This document shows positions 23,537 through 32,354 of a stretch of DNA of 37,560 nucleotides, piece by piece. The notes under the pieces were generated by a model that ran no database searches, had not been told where the DNA came from, and was given only the letters and a program-made list of their open reading frames with translations. The first letter of the stretch is position 1. Each line of letters opens with the position of its first letter. The stretch is from Caulobacter endophyticus (lineage in GTDB: Bacteria > Pseudomonadota > Alphaproteobacteria > Caulobacterales > Caulobacteraceae). The translations under genes and the position numbers were made by a program. Location of the stretch: NCBI RefSeq assembly GCF_003116815.1, contig NZ_QDKQ01000044.1:1-37560 (forward strand). The letters run 5' to 3'.

Positions 23537-24172
23537 TTATTCTGCGGGCCGTCGCGGGTCCCGATCGGTTAGGCCATGCAGGCTGCGAACGATCGCAGGA
23601 ACCAGACGCAGACGGCGACGGTGGTAGGCGACGAGCGCCTGACGGAGCGCGCCGGCAGATCCCGTGGCGGCCAGCCCGCGAAGCTCCAGGGACTCGTCCT
23701 GAAACTCGGGTATGAGGTCCAGCTCGGCGCAGCGCGGGCGATGCAGACGGTCGCTGGCGCCAGCCACGGCCCACTCAACCTCGACATTGCCGCTGCGTGC
23801 GGCCAGCCGCGCGAACAGATCCTCAAGCCCAGCGATGGGGCCATCGCCCGCCGGCGCCTGGGCCGGGATCGCAGGCTCCTCGCCAGCTGACCTTGCGGCG
23901 TTGACCAGCAGGGCGACATTCCATTGGTAGAGGTCGGAGAGATCCGGCTCGGTCAGCCGGGGAACGAGGAAACCTTCGCCTTGCAGGGCCGTCAGCAGCC
24001 GCTCGCCCACCAGGCGGTGCAGCGCGGCGCGCACCGGCGTGGCGCTGGCCCCGAACCGTCGCGTCAGATCGGGGACGTCGATGCGTCCGCCGGGCCGCAA
24101 GGCGCTTTCGGAGAGCAGGTAGGTCTTGATCGACAGGTAGACGCGCTCACCGGTTCCAAGCCTATCGATCAT
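23537..24172 (-). CDS. GntR-family transcriptional regulator
   Basis: This is a 211-residue protein from ATG 24172, which has a GAGGGAG ribosome-binding site eight bases upstream; earlier in-frame starts would add an unrelated tail. The N-terminal winged helix-turn-helix (about 5-72) shows the family pattern LRPGGRIDVPDLTRRFGASATPVRAALHRLVGE, interrupted only by normal substitutions, and a GFLVPRL wing. The C-terminal part (about 80-205) is helical and shorter than typical FCD domains; the ligand is unknown. It is encoded just upstream of, and in line with, the precursors, so it probably controls the lasso operon. Confidence 0.87.
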   Translation of the reverse strand: MIDRLGTGERVYLSIKTYLLSESALRPGGRIDVPDLTRRFGASATPVRAALHRLVGERLLTALQGEGFLVPRLTEPDLSDLYQWNVALLVNAARSAGEEPAIPAQAPAGDGPIAGLEDLFARLAARSGNVEVEWAVAGASDRLHRPRCAELDLIPEFQDESLELRGLAATGSAGALRQALVAYHRRRLRLVPAIVRSLHGLTDRDPRRPAE

Positions 24173-24295
24173 CACGCTCACTCCCTCGACGCCACGGAAA
24201 GCAGCAACCGAAAGACGGGCCACCGGCGCAGTGTGTCGCGCCAACGGCCCGCCAAAAGCTCGGGAGGATGGGTGCATCCGGCCCTGAACGCATCT

Positions 24296-24324
24296 CCCCG
24301 AAATTCACCCGCGAAACTTCGGGG
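24296..24324. terminator. Inverted repeat between radC and gntR
   Basis: CCCCGAA (24296-24302) and TTCGGGG (24318-24324) form a seven-base stem with a 15-base loop, 17 bases after the radC stop on the minus strand. It is followed toward gntR by a second small stem (GGATG/CATCC). No T-run is present. It marks the seam between the mobile-element block and the lasso locus and could end radC transcription or act as a gntR operator. Confidence 0.35.
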
Positions 24325-24340
24325 GTGGATTCTCCGGAAT

Positions 24341-25093
24341 CTAAAGCAGCCCAAGGGACCGGAAGCTCTGGATCTTCCCGGAGCCGACGATCAGGTGATC
24401 GTGCACGAGAACGCCCAGAACCTTGCAGGCCTCGACGATGACGCGCGTCATGTCGATATCCGGCCGGGACGGCTCGGGATCACCGGAGGGATGGTTGTGG
24501 GCCAGGATCACGGCCGTGGCGCCAACCTCCAGAGCTCGGCGTAGAACCTCACGGGGATAGACGGGCGCGTGATCGACCGTTCCTCGACCCATGGCTTCGG
24601 CCAGGATCAGGTTGTTCTTCTTGTCCAGGAAGACGACCCAAAACTCCTCGCGCGGCAGGCCCTTGAGCTTGGCGCGGAGGAAATCCGCGACCGCGCCGAA
24701 CGACGACAGCACCGGGCGCGCGGCCAGCGCCGCAAGGCTCACGCGCCCGGCGGCCTCGCGCAGGATCTTGAAGTTCAGCAGCGTGGCCTCGCCGACATGC
24801 CGGCGCAGTTCACCCCGGTCCGCCGCGAGCACCCCGGCCAGACCGCCGAAGCGTTCGATCAGGCGCTGGGCGAGATCAAGGCTTTCGGCGCGGTCCTCGC
24901 CGGCCATCTGCAGGTGCAGGATCTCGGCGTCCTGCATGACGTCGACGCCGAAGCGCCCGGCAAGATCCAGAACCCGATCACGTGACGGGGCCCAACCGCC
25001 CCTGGCCTTGGGGCGGAAGGGCGTCCGCGCGGCGGCGTCCTCGACGGACTGGACCGGCTCGACGGCGGCGGGGAGGGCAGGGGAGGCGGACAT
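24341..25093 (-). CDS. radC: RadC-like JAB/MPN domain protein
   Basis: This is a 250-residue protein. The N-terminal helix-hairpin-helix-like region (about 70-125; LIERFGGLAGVLAADRGELRRHVG) precedes a JAB/MPN domain. The metal-binding JAMM motif is His199-x-His201 to Asp212 in HNHPSGDPEPSRPD. Despite the name, the family is not a proven DNA repair enzyme; it is very common in mobile elements and prophages. The start ATG 25093 is followed by a low-complexity Ala/Pro stretch. It is the last gene of the minus-strand block that begins with repC, and its leader carries one copy of the repeated AGGCAGG element. Confidence 0.92.
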   Translation of the reverse strand: MSASPALPAAVEPVQSVEDAAARTPFRPKARGGWAPSRDRVLDLAGRFGVDVMQDAEILHLQMAGEDRAESLDLAQRLIERFGGLAGVLAADRGELRRHVGEATLLNFKILREAAGRVSLAALAARPVLSSFGAVADFLRAKLKGLPREEFWVVFLDKKNNLILAEAMGRGTVDHAPVYPREVLRRALEVGATAVILAHNHPSGDPEPSRPDIDMTRVIVEACKVLGVLVHDHLIVGSGKIQSFRSLGLL

Positions 25094-25166
25094 GGCGTCC
25101 TCCGATCTGACGGCGTCGGACCCCATTGTCCGGATCGCTCGGCCGCTCGGCCCTGCCTTCTCCTTT
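25094..25166 (-). ncRNA. Candidate structured leader ahead of radC (radC RNA motif?)
   Basis: On the minus strand, AAAGGAGAAGGCAGGGCC begins inside the stop region of the helicase gene (25166-25149). It is followed by a GGCC/GGCC stem and then a CGGAC-AATGGG-GTCCG hairpin before the radC start. The AGGCAGG core recurs in three other leaders of this block. A radC RNA motif is known upstream of radC and other mobile-element genes; whether this is the same motif needs a covariance-model search. Confidence 0.4.
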
Positions 25167-28100
25167 CACGCCGCCGCCGGCAGCAAGCTCTGCGCCGGCC
25201 AGCGGGCCAGCACCGCGCCCAGCACGGCCGGCTTGTCGACGGGCACGAAGACCCGGGGCGTGTAGGCGATGATTTCCACGAAGCAGCCGAGGTTGACGAA
25301 GGCCTGCCGCTGCGTCGCGGCCCCCACCACCTCGATGCGCCAGCGGTCCATCACCCGGGCCCGCCGCAGCCACAGGCCGCCGGCCAGGGCCAGGGACGCG
25401 CCGTCTTTCAGGACCGAGCGCAGCGCGAACCGCGGCTCGCCAATGGTCTGGGCCGCATCGCCCAGGCCCAGGGCCAATCTAAGTGGCGGGACCTGCAAGG
25501 GGTCGAGCACGCGGCCCAGCCAGCGGCGTCCGTCCGGCCCCTTGATCCGCCGCACCGTGGCCTGCCGGCTGGGCAGGCTCGACCACACCGGCAGAAGAAG
25601 CCCCGTCACCAGGACGATCTCGCGGGTGGTGAACGGGTCGGCCGCAGCCAGCTCGGCGCGCCAGGCCTCGCTCCAGGTCGCCTCATCGACGCTCTCCCAA
25701 GCCGACTCCTCGAAGACCTTGAGCGGCGTCGTCGTGCGCTTGTCGGGCCGCACCAGCCGCACGGCTGCAGTGAGACGGTCGTCGTCGTCGGTCGTGGTCA
25801 GCCCCTGGACCACCAGGGCCGCGCGACCGGACTTGCGGTTGACGCAATAGAGCAGGGCGGCCGGATCGAGGCTGGCCAGCGTGTCCTCGACGCTGGCCAG
25901 GGTCCGCCGCGTGCGTAGCGAGAACCGCGCCAGCCGCGTTTCGGCCCGGGTCATGACGTCGGTGCGGATCGTCTCCTCGCCCAGCACCACCAACTCGTCG
26001 GCGACGATGTCCTCCACACCCCGGTCTAGAGCCCCCGACGCGGCGGCGCGTTCGAGGATGCCGGCGAGGATGGCGTCGAAGGCTTCGAACAAGCCGTTCT
26101 GGTCGGCGATGCGCAGGGCCAGCAACCGGTTGAGGAAGGTGTTCATCGGCGGCAGGTCGTCCGAGGCCCGCAGGTTGCCCTCGCCATCGAGGAGGCTGAG
26201 GCCGGTCTTGGCCTCGAACGCCGGACGGTCCATGGCCGCCACCTCGCCATGGTGAAGCGCCACATAGAAGGCCTGCAGCGCGCGGTGGGCGAACGGGCTT
26301 TCCAGGTTGTCCTCGGCGCGGAAGAGCCCGGCCCCGGCCGTGCGCCGCTCGCCCCGGGTCAAGGCGCCGAGGCTGTCGAGCCGTCGGGCGATGGTCGACA
26401 GGAAGCGCTTTTCGCCATGGATGTCGGTCGTCACCGGGCGAAAGAGCGGCGCGCTGGCCTGGTTGGTACGGTGCGAGCGCCCCAGCCCCTGGATCGCCGC
26501 GTCGGCCCGCCAGCCCGGCTCGACCAAATAGTGGACGCGCCGCTGTTGGTTGGCCGCCGACAGGTCGGCGTGATAGCTGCGCCCCGTGCCGCCGGCGTCG
26601 GAGAACACCAGGACGCGCTTCTTGCCCGACATGAACGCGTCGGTCTCGGCCCTCGCCGCGGTGGCGCCGCGCCGCTCGACCACCCGGCGATCCTCGCGCC
26701 GGACGATGCGGCGGCCACGGCCGGTGACCTCGGCCACCAGGTCCGGGCCCAGGGCGTCGAGCACCGCGTCCAGCACGCCCGGCGCGGCCGGCAGGCAGGC
26801 CAGTTCGGCCACCAGCTGCTCGCGCAGCGCCAAGGCCTCCTGGCTGTAGACCGGCCGGCCATCCTCGACCATCGGCACGAGGGTCACCGAGCCGTCGTCA
26901 TTGTCGAGGACGCTCATCGCCTGGATCGGAAAGGCTGCCATCAGATAGTCGAGAACCTGGTCCTTGGGCGTCAGGTCGACGGCGATGTTGTTCCACTCCT
27001 CGGACGGGATCTGCGCCAGCCGCCGCTCCATCACCGCCTCGTTGGTGCTGACCACCTGGACGACGCTGGAGCGGCCCGCCGACAGGTCGGAGCGGATCGC
27101 CGCGATCAGGCTGGGCGCCTTGAGGCCTGCCAAGAGGTGGCCGAAGAACCGCAGCTTGGTACCCTCGAACGCCGACATCACCGCCGAGGCGGCCTGGCCG
27201 CTGCGCGCCGCGCCGTCGGCGTCGAGCACGCCGGTTTCTTTCAGAGCCTGACGCAGATTGCGGTGGATCAGTTGGTAGGCGTCGGCCCAGCGGTCCCAGA
27301 TGATGATGTCGTCCGGGGTGAGGGCGTGGGGCAGGGCCTCGTACTCGACGCCGTCGAACGACAGGGACCGGGCGATGTAGAGGCCAAGGGCCTTCAGCTC
27401 GCGCGCGATGAGCTCCATGACCGCCACGCCACCGGCCTCGACGGCCTCCAAGAAGGCCTCACGGGTGGTGAACGGCGCTTCCGTCCCGCCCCAGAGCCCG
27501 AGGCGCCCGGCATAGGCCAGGTTTTCCGGCGTCGTCGCGCCAGTGGCCGAGACATAGAGCACCCGGGCGTTGGGCAGGCGGTTCTGCAGCGCCAGGCCCG
27601 CTTGGCCCTGCAGCGAGGCCTTCTTGGGTCCGCGACTGCCTTTTCCCCCGCCCGCGGCGTTGGCCATGGCGTGGGCCTCGTCGAAGACGATCACGCCGTC
27701 GAAGTCCGCGCCCAGCCAGGCGATGATCTGGTCCAGGCGGGAGGGACGATCGCCACGGGCCGGCTGGCGCAGGGTTGCGTAGGTCGAATAGAGAATCCCG
27801 CGCTCCAGACGAAGGGACTCGCCCTGCTTCCAACCGCTCTGGGGGACGATGTCATGGCCGTGGCCGCCGATCGCGCTCCAGTCGCGGCGGGCGTCCTCGA
27901 GCAGGGCGTCGTTCTTGGAGAGCCACACCGCCCGCAGCCGACCCTGGGCCATGTTGTCGGCGATGACCCCCGCGATCTGGCGGCCTTTGCCGCAGCCGGT
28001 GCCGTCGCCCAGGAAGAAGCCCCGCCGGAATCTGACCGCGTCCTGGGCGTCCGCCCCGACGGCGACGGCTTGGTGGGCGGCCTCTCCAATCCGCCAGCAT

Positions 28101-28930
28101 CCCGGCAAGGTTTGGGCATGGGCCTCGCCGGCATAGACGATGGTCTCAAGCTGGGCGTCCGAGAGGCGATGGTCGTTGATCACCCCGGTGGGCAGGACGG
28201 GCCGGTAGGTCGGGACCGGCGGGGCCACCGAGGCCATGGGTCCGGATTCGACCAAAGCAGACGGGTGCGGTGCGGCCCCGGCGATGGCGATACGGCCCAG
28301 GCGATAGGCCTGGTAGAGACCTACGTCATGGCCTTCGCCGCGCCAGTCGATCATCGCGTAGTCCAAGGCGCGGGTTTCCGCGAGCAGGGCCAGGCGCCGG
28401 CCAGGTCCGGCGGCGGTCCGCTCGCGAGGGGCGAAAGCGGCTGGCTGGACGACGGTGCGGAAGACCCGCGGCTTGGCGCTAGGCCGCGCCGGCAAGACCG
28501 CGACGCGGGCGGCGGCCTCGGCGAGATCCTCGCTGGTCGCCAGCGCCGCGATCGGCCCGGCCGCGCCGCGATCGATCACCAGAAGACCGGTCTCCACCGA
28601 CGTCCCCTGGCCGGCGAAGGCGCGCGGGGGCAAGGCGATGCGACCGACGATCGCGCCACGCCGGGCCAGGTCGGACAGTTTGGCCTCGACCTCCAGCAGG
28701 CGCAACGGAACGATCGCCACCAGCCGGCCGCCGTCGGCCAAGGTGTCAAGCGCGGCGTGCAGATGCGCCTCCAAGGGCCCGAACGGGGGATTGCACAGCA
28801 CGACCTCGAAGCCGCCGGCGCCGGCAAGGCGGTCCTTCAGCTCGACGGCGTCATGACGTGAGCGGGGCGCTGCCGCAAAAAGACCGTCCAGCAGGCCCGC
28901 GCGCTGCTGCGACAGCTCGTTGAGGGTCAT
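25166..28930 (-). CDS. Strawberry-notch-type helicase with truncated N-terminal DNA methyltransferase
   Basis: This is a 1,254-residue protein. It opens with the tail of an N6-adenine methyltransferase domain: catalytic motif VVLCNPPF at 43-50, then LVAIVPLRLLE. The helicase part has Walker A FFLGDGTGCGKGRQ (about 306-318) and a DEAH box (417-420, VIVFDEAHAMANAAGG). The C-terminal strawberry-notch region carries SDAGGTGRSYHADL and a motif-VI-like QGLGRSHRTNQ. Related mobile-element proteins are bifunctional methyltransferase/helicases with a full methyltransferase. Here only 46 residues precede NPPF and an in-frame TGA lies just upstream, so the SAM-binding motif I is missing. The role is probably in DNA transfer, maintenance or anti-restriction of the element; this is inferred. 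Confidence 0.87.
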   Translation of the reverse strand: MTLNELSQQRAGLLDGLFAAAPRSRHDAVELKDRLAGAGGFEVVLCNPPFGPLEAHLHAALDTLADGGRLVAIVPLRLLEVEAKLSDLARRGAIVGRIALPPRAFAGQGTSVETGLLVIDRGAAGPIAALATSEDLAEAAARVAVLPARPSAKPRVFRTVVQPAAFAPRERTAAGPGRRLALLAETRALDYAMIDWRGEGHDVGLYQAYRLGRIAIAGAAPHPSALVESGPMASVAPPVPTYRPVLPTGVINDHRLSDAQLETIVYAGEAHAQTLPGCWRIGEAAHQAVAVGADAQDAVRFRRGFFLGDGTGCGKGRQIAGVIADNMAQGRLRAVWLSKNDALLEDARRDWSAIGGHGHDIVPQSGWKQGESLRLERGILYSTYATLRQPARGDRPSRLDQIIAWLGADFDGVIVFDEAHAMANAAGGGKGSRGPKKASLQGQAGLALQNRLPNARVLYVSATGATTPENLAYAGRLGLWGGTEAPFTTREAFLEAVEAGGVAVMELIARELKALGLYIARSLSFDGVEYEALPHALTPDDIIIWDRWADAYQLIHRNLRQALKETGVLDADGAARSGQAASAVMSAFEGTKLRFFGHLLAGLKAPSLIAAIRSDLSAGRSSVVQVVSTNEAVMERRLAQIPSEEWNNIAVDLTPKDQVLDYLMAAFPIQAMSVLDNDDGSVTLVPMVEDGRPVYSQEALALREQLVAELACLPAAPGVLDAVLDALGPDLVAEVTGRGRRIVRREDRRVVERRGATAARAETDAFMSGKKRVLVFSDAGGTGRSYHADLSAANQQRRVHYLVEPGWRADAAIQGLGRSHRTNQASAPLFRPVTTDIHGEKRFLSTIARRLDSLGALTRGERRTAGAGLFRAEDNLESPFAHRALQAFYVALHHGEVAAMDRPAFEAKTGLSLLDGEGNLRASDDLPPMNTFLNRLLALRIADQNGLFEAFDAILAGILERAAASGALDRGVEDIVADELVVLGEETIRTDVMTRAETRLARFSLRTRRTLASVEDTLASLDPAALLYCVNRKSGRAALVVQGLTTTDDDDRLTAAVRLVRPDKRTTTPLKVFEESAWESVDEATWSEAWRAELAAADPFTTREIVLVTGLLLPVWSSLPSRQATVRRIKGPDGRRWLGRVLDPLQVPPLRLALGLGDAAQTIGEPRFALRSVLKDGASLALAGGLWLRRARVMDRWRIEVVGAATQRQAFVNLGCFVEIIAYTPRVFVPVDKPAVLGAVLARWPAQSLLPAAA

Positions 28931-29015
28931 GGAACAAGGCCTTGCTCACCCGCCGCGGAAGGCTCCTCCTTCCAGACCCGGGGGGCTCGCCCGGCTTGGT
29001 CCTGCCTCCTCCTTT
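28931..29015 (-). ncRNA. Candidate structured leader ahead of the helicase gene
   Basis: AAAAGGAGGAGGCAGGACC (29015-28997, minus strand) is followed by a CCGGG/CCCGG stem and a GGAAGG/CCTTCC hairpin with an AGGAG loop, then the start at 28930. It is the second of four AGGCAGG-type leaders in the block. The loop AGGAG might also serve as a ribosome-binding site held in a stem. Confidence 0.38.
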
Positions 29016-29047
29016 TGTCTCGTGGGCCGCCGCAGGGCGGCAGACGT

Positions 29048-29076
29048 CGAGCCCCCGCCTCGGTGGCGGGGGCTCG
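29048..29076. terminator. Twelve-base perfect inverted repeat after the ParB-like gene
   Basis: CGAGCCCCCGCC (29048-29059) and its exact complement (29065-29076) with a five-base loop sit 22 bases past the parB-like stop on the minus strand. A smaller GCCGCC/GGCGGC stem follows. There is no T-run. The stem probably stabilises the end of one message or separates it from the helicase leader. Confidence 0.5.
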
Positions 29077-29097
29077 CGCCGATCAGCAAGCGCTCCG

Positions 29098-31266
29098 TCA
29101 GGCCGCGATCGGCCCGACCTCGCCGCCGTCGTCGCCAGGATCGATCTCAGCACCGTCGCCATCGGCCCCGTCGGACTGGGCCGCCGCGAGCTCGACCCCG
29201 GCCTCGTGAGGCGCGCCGCCTTCAGACGAGGCGTCATCCTGAGACACGACACCGGCGTCGTCGTCGGACGTCTCCTCCGTCTCCTCGGTTTCGCCATCGG
29301 CATCCGCCGCGGCCAAGGTCCAGGACAAGCCGGCCGGCGCCCAGCGACGTTCAGCGGCGGCGTCGCCGACCAGGGTGACCAGATCGTCCTTCTTCAGGCT
29401 GGCGGCCCGCTCGTCTTCAACCTCCATCGCCGCCAGCATGGCCAGCAGTTGCTTCTTGGAGTGCAGGGCCAGGAACTGGCCGTCAGCGCACCAATGGACC
29501 GAGAGGTCGGCGTCGCAGAGGGCGGCGATCTCGACGGCCTCGGCCCGGGCGCTGCGCCGGATCAGGGTGTTGCGCACTTCCTTTAGGTCCAGCGACACCG
29601 CGACCAGTTCGGCCAGCAGCGCCATCTTCTCGCCGTGCGGCAGGCCGTCGACGAAGCCGATCGGCCGCAGGCCGGAGGCCAGATAGGCCTCACGCCGGGC
29701 GGCGAGGCGTTCATAGACCTCTCCGTCCAGAGACGGGATCGGCGGTACGCCCTTGCGGGCATAGGCGGCCGCCTCGATCGTCAGGGCCGACTCGCTGACC
29801 CGGTTGAATCCGCGCAACGCCAAGTTCTTGAAGAGCTGCGCCAGCAGCGCGGTCAGGGCCGCGGCGGGATCGTCGGCCAGGTCGCGGATCAAGCCGCGGG
29901 TGGCGATGTCGGTGCGGGTCTCGTGCAGACTGTGGCCCGCCCCGTCCAGTTCGACCGTGACCTTGGCCTCGGCGACGTCGGGCGGATCGGCCGAGACGAC
30001 CCGGCGCGCGGCCGGCGCGACCTCGTCCTCGTCGTCTTCCTCGTCCGGCGTCTCTTCGACCTCCTTGCGGAAGAAGCGGACCTCCAGGCCAAGATCGGCG
30101 CTGGGCGAGAGCATCAGCGCGCCCAGTTCTCCGCGCGACAGTCCGGCGGCGGCGCGCGCAGCGCGCGCGGCGATCACCTCGACCAGGACGTCCAGGGCCG
30201 CGTCCTCGTCCAGAGGCAGAGCCTTGAGCCTCGCCACCGCCGCGTCGACCACAGCGCCCGCAGCTTCGCGCTCGGTCTCCTGCGCCTCGGTCAGGTCGCC
30301 GTGATAGACGTAAGGCAGGCTCTCGAAACCGTCGGGCGCGGCCACCCCGCCGTCCGGGCCTGTGAACACGCAAAGCCCGAGGCCCGAGAGCTTCGCGCCC
30401 AGGGCGTCGGCTCGCTCCTGCCAGAGGCGTTGCAGGAGGTCCGGGTCGTGCAGCACGTCAGGCATCTCGCCGAAAAGGTCGCTGCTCGAACCGCCGCCGG
30501 CAGCCGCGTAGCGGCCCATGCCGACGGCAACAACGCGCGGGTCATTGACCGTGACCCGGCCGCCTTCGACGCGGGCGCGCAGCTGATAGTCCTGGAGATG
30601 ACCATCGAGCGCGGCCTGGGCCAGTTGGCCCTGCTGGGCCTTGTCGTCGATGCGGGCCAGGAGCTTGACCTGCTTGAGCGTCAGGCGACCCTGCCGGAAG
30701 GCGTCGAGCACCTTGACGTGGACCCCGGCCAGGGCTTCCAGGCGTCGGATCTCCACCACGTCGTAGCCGAGGGCCTTGGCGATGGCGGCGGTGTCCATCC
30801 GCGCCTTGCGGAACTTGCCGATCGCCAGGATCACGGCCGCTGTATGGATCGGCGCGCGCTCGGTGTTGGGCAGAACCAGGGCCGCGGCCTGGGCGGCCTT
30901 GCTCACCGCCACCTGGCAGGTGACCAGATGGTCGTCGTCGACCTCGCCCCGCTCACGCCGCAGCAGCAGGGCCATGCGGCGGCGACGGCCGTCCAGAGCC
31001 ATGAACGGCGCCTCGTCCTTGCGGCCGAGCCGAACGATCGGGGCGATCAGCACCCCGGCCGCGCCGATGGTGTCGGCCAGTTGCGGAATGTCCTCGTCGA
31101 CCGGCTCGTCGAACCGCAGGTTCTCGGGCGCCAGGCCCAGATCCCTCAGGCGGACACGAACGGTGTCGCCGTCCTGGAGCTTGACGGCCCGCGGCGGGGC
31201 AAGCTGGGGCTCGGCCGGCTGAGCGACCGCGGACGTGGTGCGGGACGTGGTGCGGGCTTGGGTCAT
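29098..31266 (-). CDS. ParB/Srx-domain protein of the mobile element
   Basis: This is a 722-residue protein from ATG 31266 (GGGAG ribosome-binding site, eight bases). A ParB/Srx (CTPase-type) domain spans about 35-130 with [10 protein letters not shown] at 92-100, where ParB has its conserved G-x-R-R box. A helix-turn-helix follows (about 155-205, [22 protein letters not shown]). A long region follows with no familiar domain, including an acidic stretch near 400, and the tail is very acidic (about 670-722). It is much larger than chromosomal ParB and lacks a ParA partner here, so it belongs to the element-borne ParB-like group rather than a classical segregation pair. It may bind the element DNA or act in its replication. 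Confidence 0.85.
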   Translation of the reverse strand: MTQARTTSRTTSAVAQPAEPQLAPPRAVKLQDGDTVRVRLRDLGLAPENLRFDEPVDEDIPQLADTIGAAGVLIAPIVRLGRKDEAPFMALDGRRRRMALLLRRERGEVDDDHLVTCQVAVSKAAQAAALVLPNTERAPIHTAAVILAIGKFRKARMDTAAIAKALGYDVVEIRRLEALAGVHVKVLDAFRQGRLTLKQVKLLARIDDKAQQGQLAQAALDGHLQDYQLRARVEGGRVTVNDPRVVAVGMGRYAAAGGGSSSDLFGEMPDVLHDPDLLQRLWQERADALGAKLSGLGLCVFTGPDGGVAAPDGFESLPYVYHGDLTEAQETEREAAGAVVDAAVARLKALPLDEDAALDVLVEVIAARAARAAAGLSRGELGALMLSPSADLGLEVRFFRKEVEETPDEEDDEDEVAPAARRVVSADPPDVAEAKVTVELDGAGHSLHETRTDIATRGLIRDLADDPAAALTALLAQLFKNLALRGFNRVSESALTIEAAAYARKGVPPIPSLDGEVYERLAARREAYLASGLRPIGFVDGLPHGEKMALLAELVAVSLDLKEVRNTLIRRSARAEAVEIAALCDADLSVHWCADGQFLALHSKKQLLAMLAAMEVEDERAASLKKDDLVTLVGDAAAERRWAPAGLSWTLAAADADGETEETEETSDDDAGVVSQDDASSEGGAPHEAGVELAAAQSDGADGDGAEIDPGDDGGEVGPIAA

Positions 31267-31341
31267 GTCGTAACTCCCGCGCCGGGCCAGGCCCATCCTG
31301 GATCCTCGGCGCGCCCGCGCCGGCCCTGCCTTTGACCTTTG
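31267..31341 (-). ncRNA. Candidate structured leader ahead of the ParB-like gene
   Basis: AAAGGCAGGGCC lies just past the Toprim stop (31341-31322 with its flank, minus strand). It is followed by a GGCGC/GCGCC stem and a CCAGG-ATGGG-CCTGG hairpin, then the ribosome-binding site. The ATGGG loop also occurs in the hairpin ahead of radC, while the stems differ in sequence; this is what a conserved RNA with covarying stems would look like. Confidence 0.4.
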
Positions 31342-31342
31342 G

Positions 31343-32227
31343 TCAGAACTCGGCCTTGGCCGCCTCGTCCCAGTCGCCGAAGGCGGGCGGCGGCAGGGCG
31401 ATCTCGGCGGTCACGCCCGCCTCGGCCAAGTCCCTGGCCAGGCGCTGGGCCGAGGCCTCGCCATCGACGCCCCGATCTCCGGCGATCAGCACCGAGCCCA
31501 CCAGCGGCGGCGGACGCCAGCGCCGCAGGTTGGAGGTCGACAGCAACGCCCAGGTCGGAAGGCCAAAGCGCCGCCGGGCCGCCAGGGCGGTGAACACCCC
31601 TTCGGCGACCAGCAGGGTCGGCGCGGCCGGATCGAGGCGAACGGCGCTACCGGCGGGAAGCACCCCCACCGTCTTGCGTGGCAGCGCCAGGTCGAAGGCT
31701 CGCCGCCCGCCGGGCGTCAGATAGGTGAGCTCGACGGCGGTGATCTTTCCGTCCGGATCGACCACCCCGGCCATCAGGGCCGGACGAGCCGCCCGACCTG
31801 GCCGATAGACCGAGAGCGGAGCCGCGGGATGGTGGCGCAGGGCCTCCGGACCCGGCAGTTCGCTCCGCACGCCTCGGCCCCGGCAGTGTCGGACCGAGAG
31901 CGTACCGGCCAAGCCGCGCCCTTCATCCCACAGCCGCGCGGCGGTCTGCCGCCGCGCCGACCGTGCTTGGTCCTCGACGGTCTTGGTCCGCGCCGCCGCG
32001 GCCGCCCGTACCCGACCTGGCTCATCCAGGAGCCCGAGGCTGCGAAGATGGTCGCGCACCGCCCGCCAGTCTCCGTCGCCGAAGGTGTGGACGAGGACGC
32101 GCCCGTCCTCCTCAAGCAGGGAGACGGAGCGATCACGCGGACTGTGGCCCGGGGCGGGAATGTTGGCGCGGCGGCCTCCGTCGTAGAGGTCGCCGCCCAG
32201 GCGGCGGACGATGGCGCGCAGGGACAT
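31343..32227 (-). CDS. Toprim-domain protein (primase-like)
   Basis: This is a 294-residue protein. The N-terminal part resembles the CHC2/DUF7146 front end of mobile-element primases, but without zinc cysteines ([28 protein letters not shown]). The C-terminal Toprim fold has its Glu in [11 protein letters not shown] and the Asp pair in [12 protein letters not shown], the metal-binding residues of primases and topoisomerases. It may prime replication after transfer or interact with RepC. The start is ATG 32227, and the leader holds an AGGCAGG element. It is smaller than full primase-helicases, and no helicase domain is fused. Confidence 0.85.
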   Translation of the reverse strand: MSLRAIVRRLGGDLYDGGRRANIPAPGHSPRDRSVSLLEEDGRVLVHTFGDGDWRAVRDHLRSLGLLDEPGRVRAAAAARTKTVEDQARSARRQTAARLWDEGRGLAGTLSVRHCRGRGVRSELPGPEALRHHPAAPLSVYRPGRAARPALMAGVVDPDGKITAVELTYLTPGGRRAFDLALPRKTVGVLPAGSAVRLDPAAPTLLVAEGVFTALAARRRFGLPTWALLSTSNLRRWRPPPLVGSVLIAGDRGVDGEASAQRLARDLAEAGVTAEIALPPPAFGDWDEAAKAEF

Positions 32228-32285
32228 GGCCGGAACTCTCCTCGGCCGCCGGAACGCGGCCGCCCCACCGGTCCCTGCCTCCCCC
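32228..32285 (-). ncRNA. Candidate structured leader ahead of the Toprim gene
   Basis: GGGGGAGGCAGGGACC (32285-32270, minus strand) is followed by GC-rich stems around GGCCGC and CCGGCGGCC, and a GAGGAGAG stretch that may be the ribosome-binding site. It is the fourth AGGCAGG-type leader. The pairing pattern is less clear than in the other three. Confidence 0.33.
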
Positions 32286-32354
32286 GCCAGTCATGGCCAG
32301 ACCCGGAAGCGCCGAACAAAAATCGCCTCTTCGCGCACAGCGCCCGCCACCACG

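Noticed and set aside
26249..28861. An 870-codon open frame on the plus strand opposite the helicase gene
   Set aside because: It is low in hydrophobic pattern, rich in Arg/Gly/Gln/His and has no domain; the opposite strand has clear helicase motifs. It is a GC-driven shadow.
29635..31335. A 566-codon open frame on the plus strand opposite the ParB-like gene
   Set aside because: It is a shadow frame; the minus strand carries a ParB/Srx domain, helix-turn-helix and a good ribosome-binding site.
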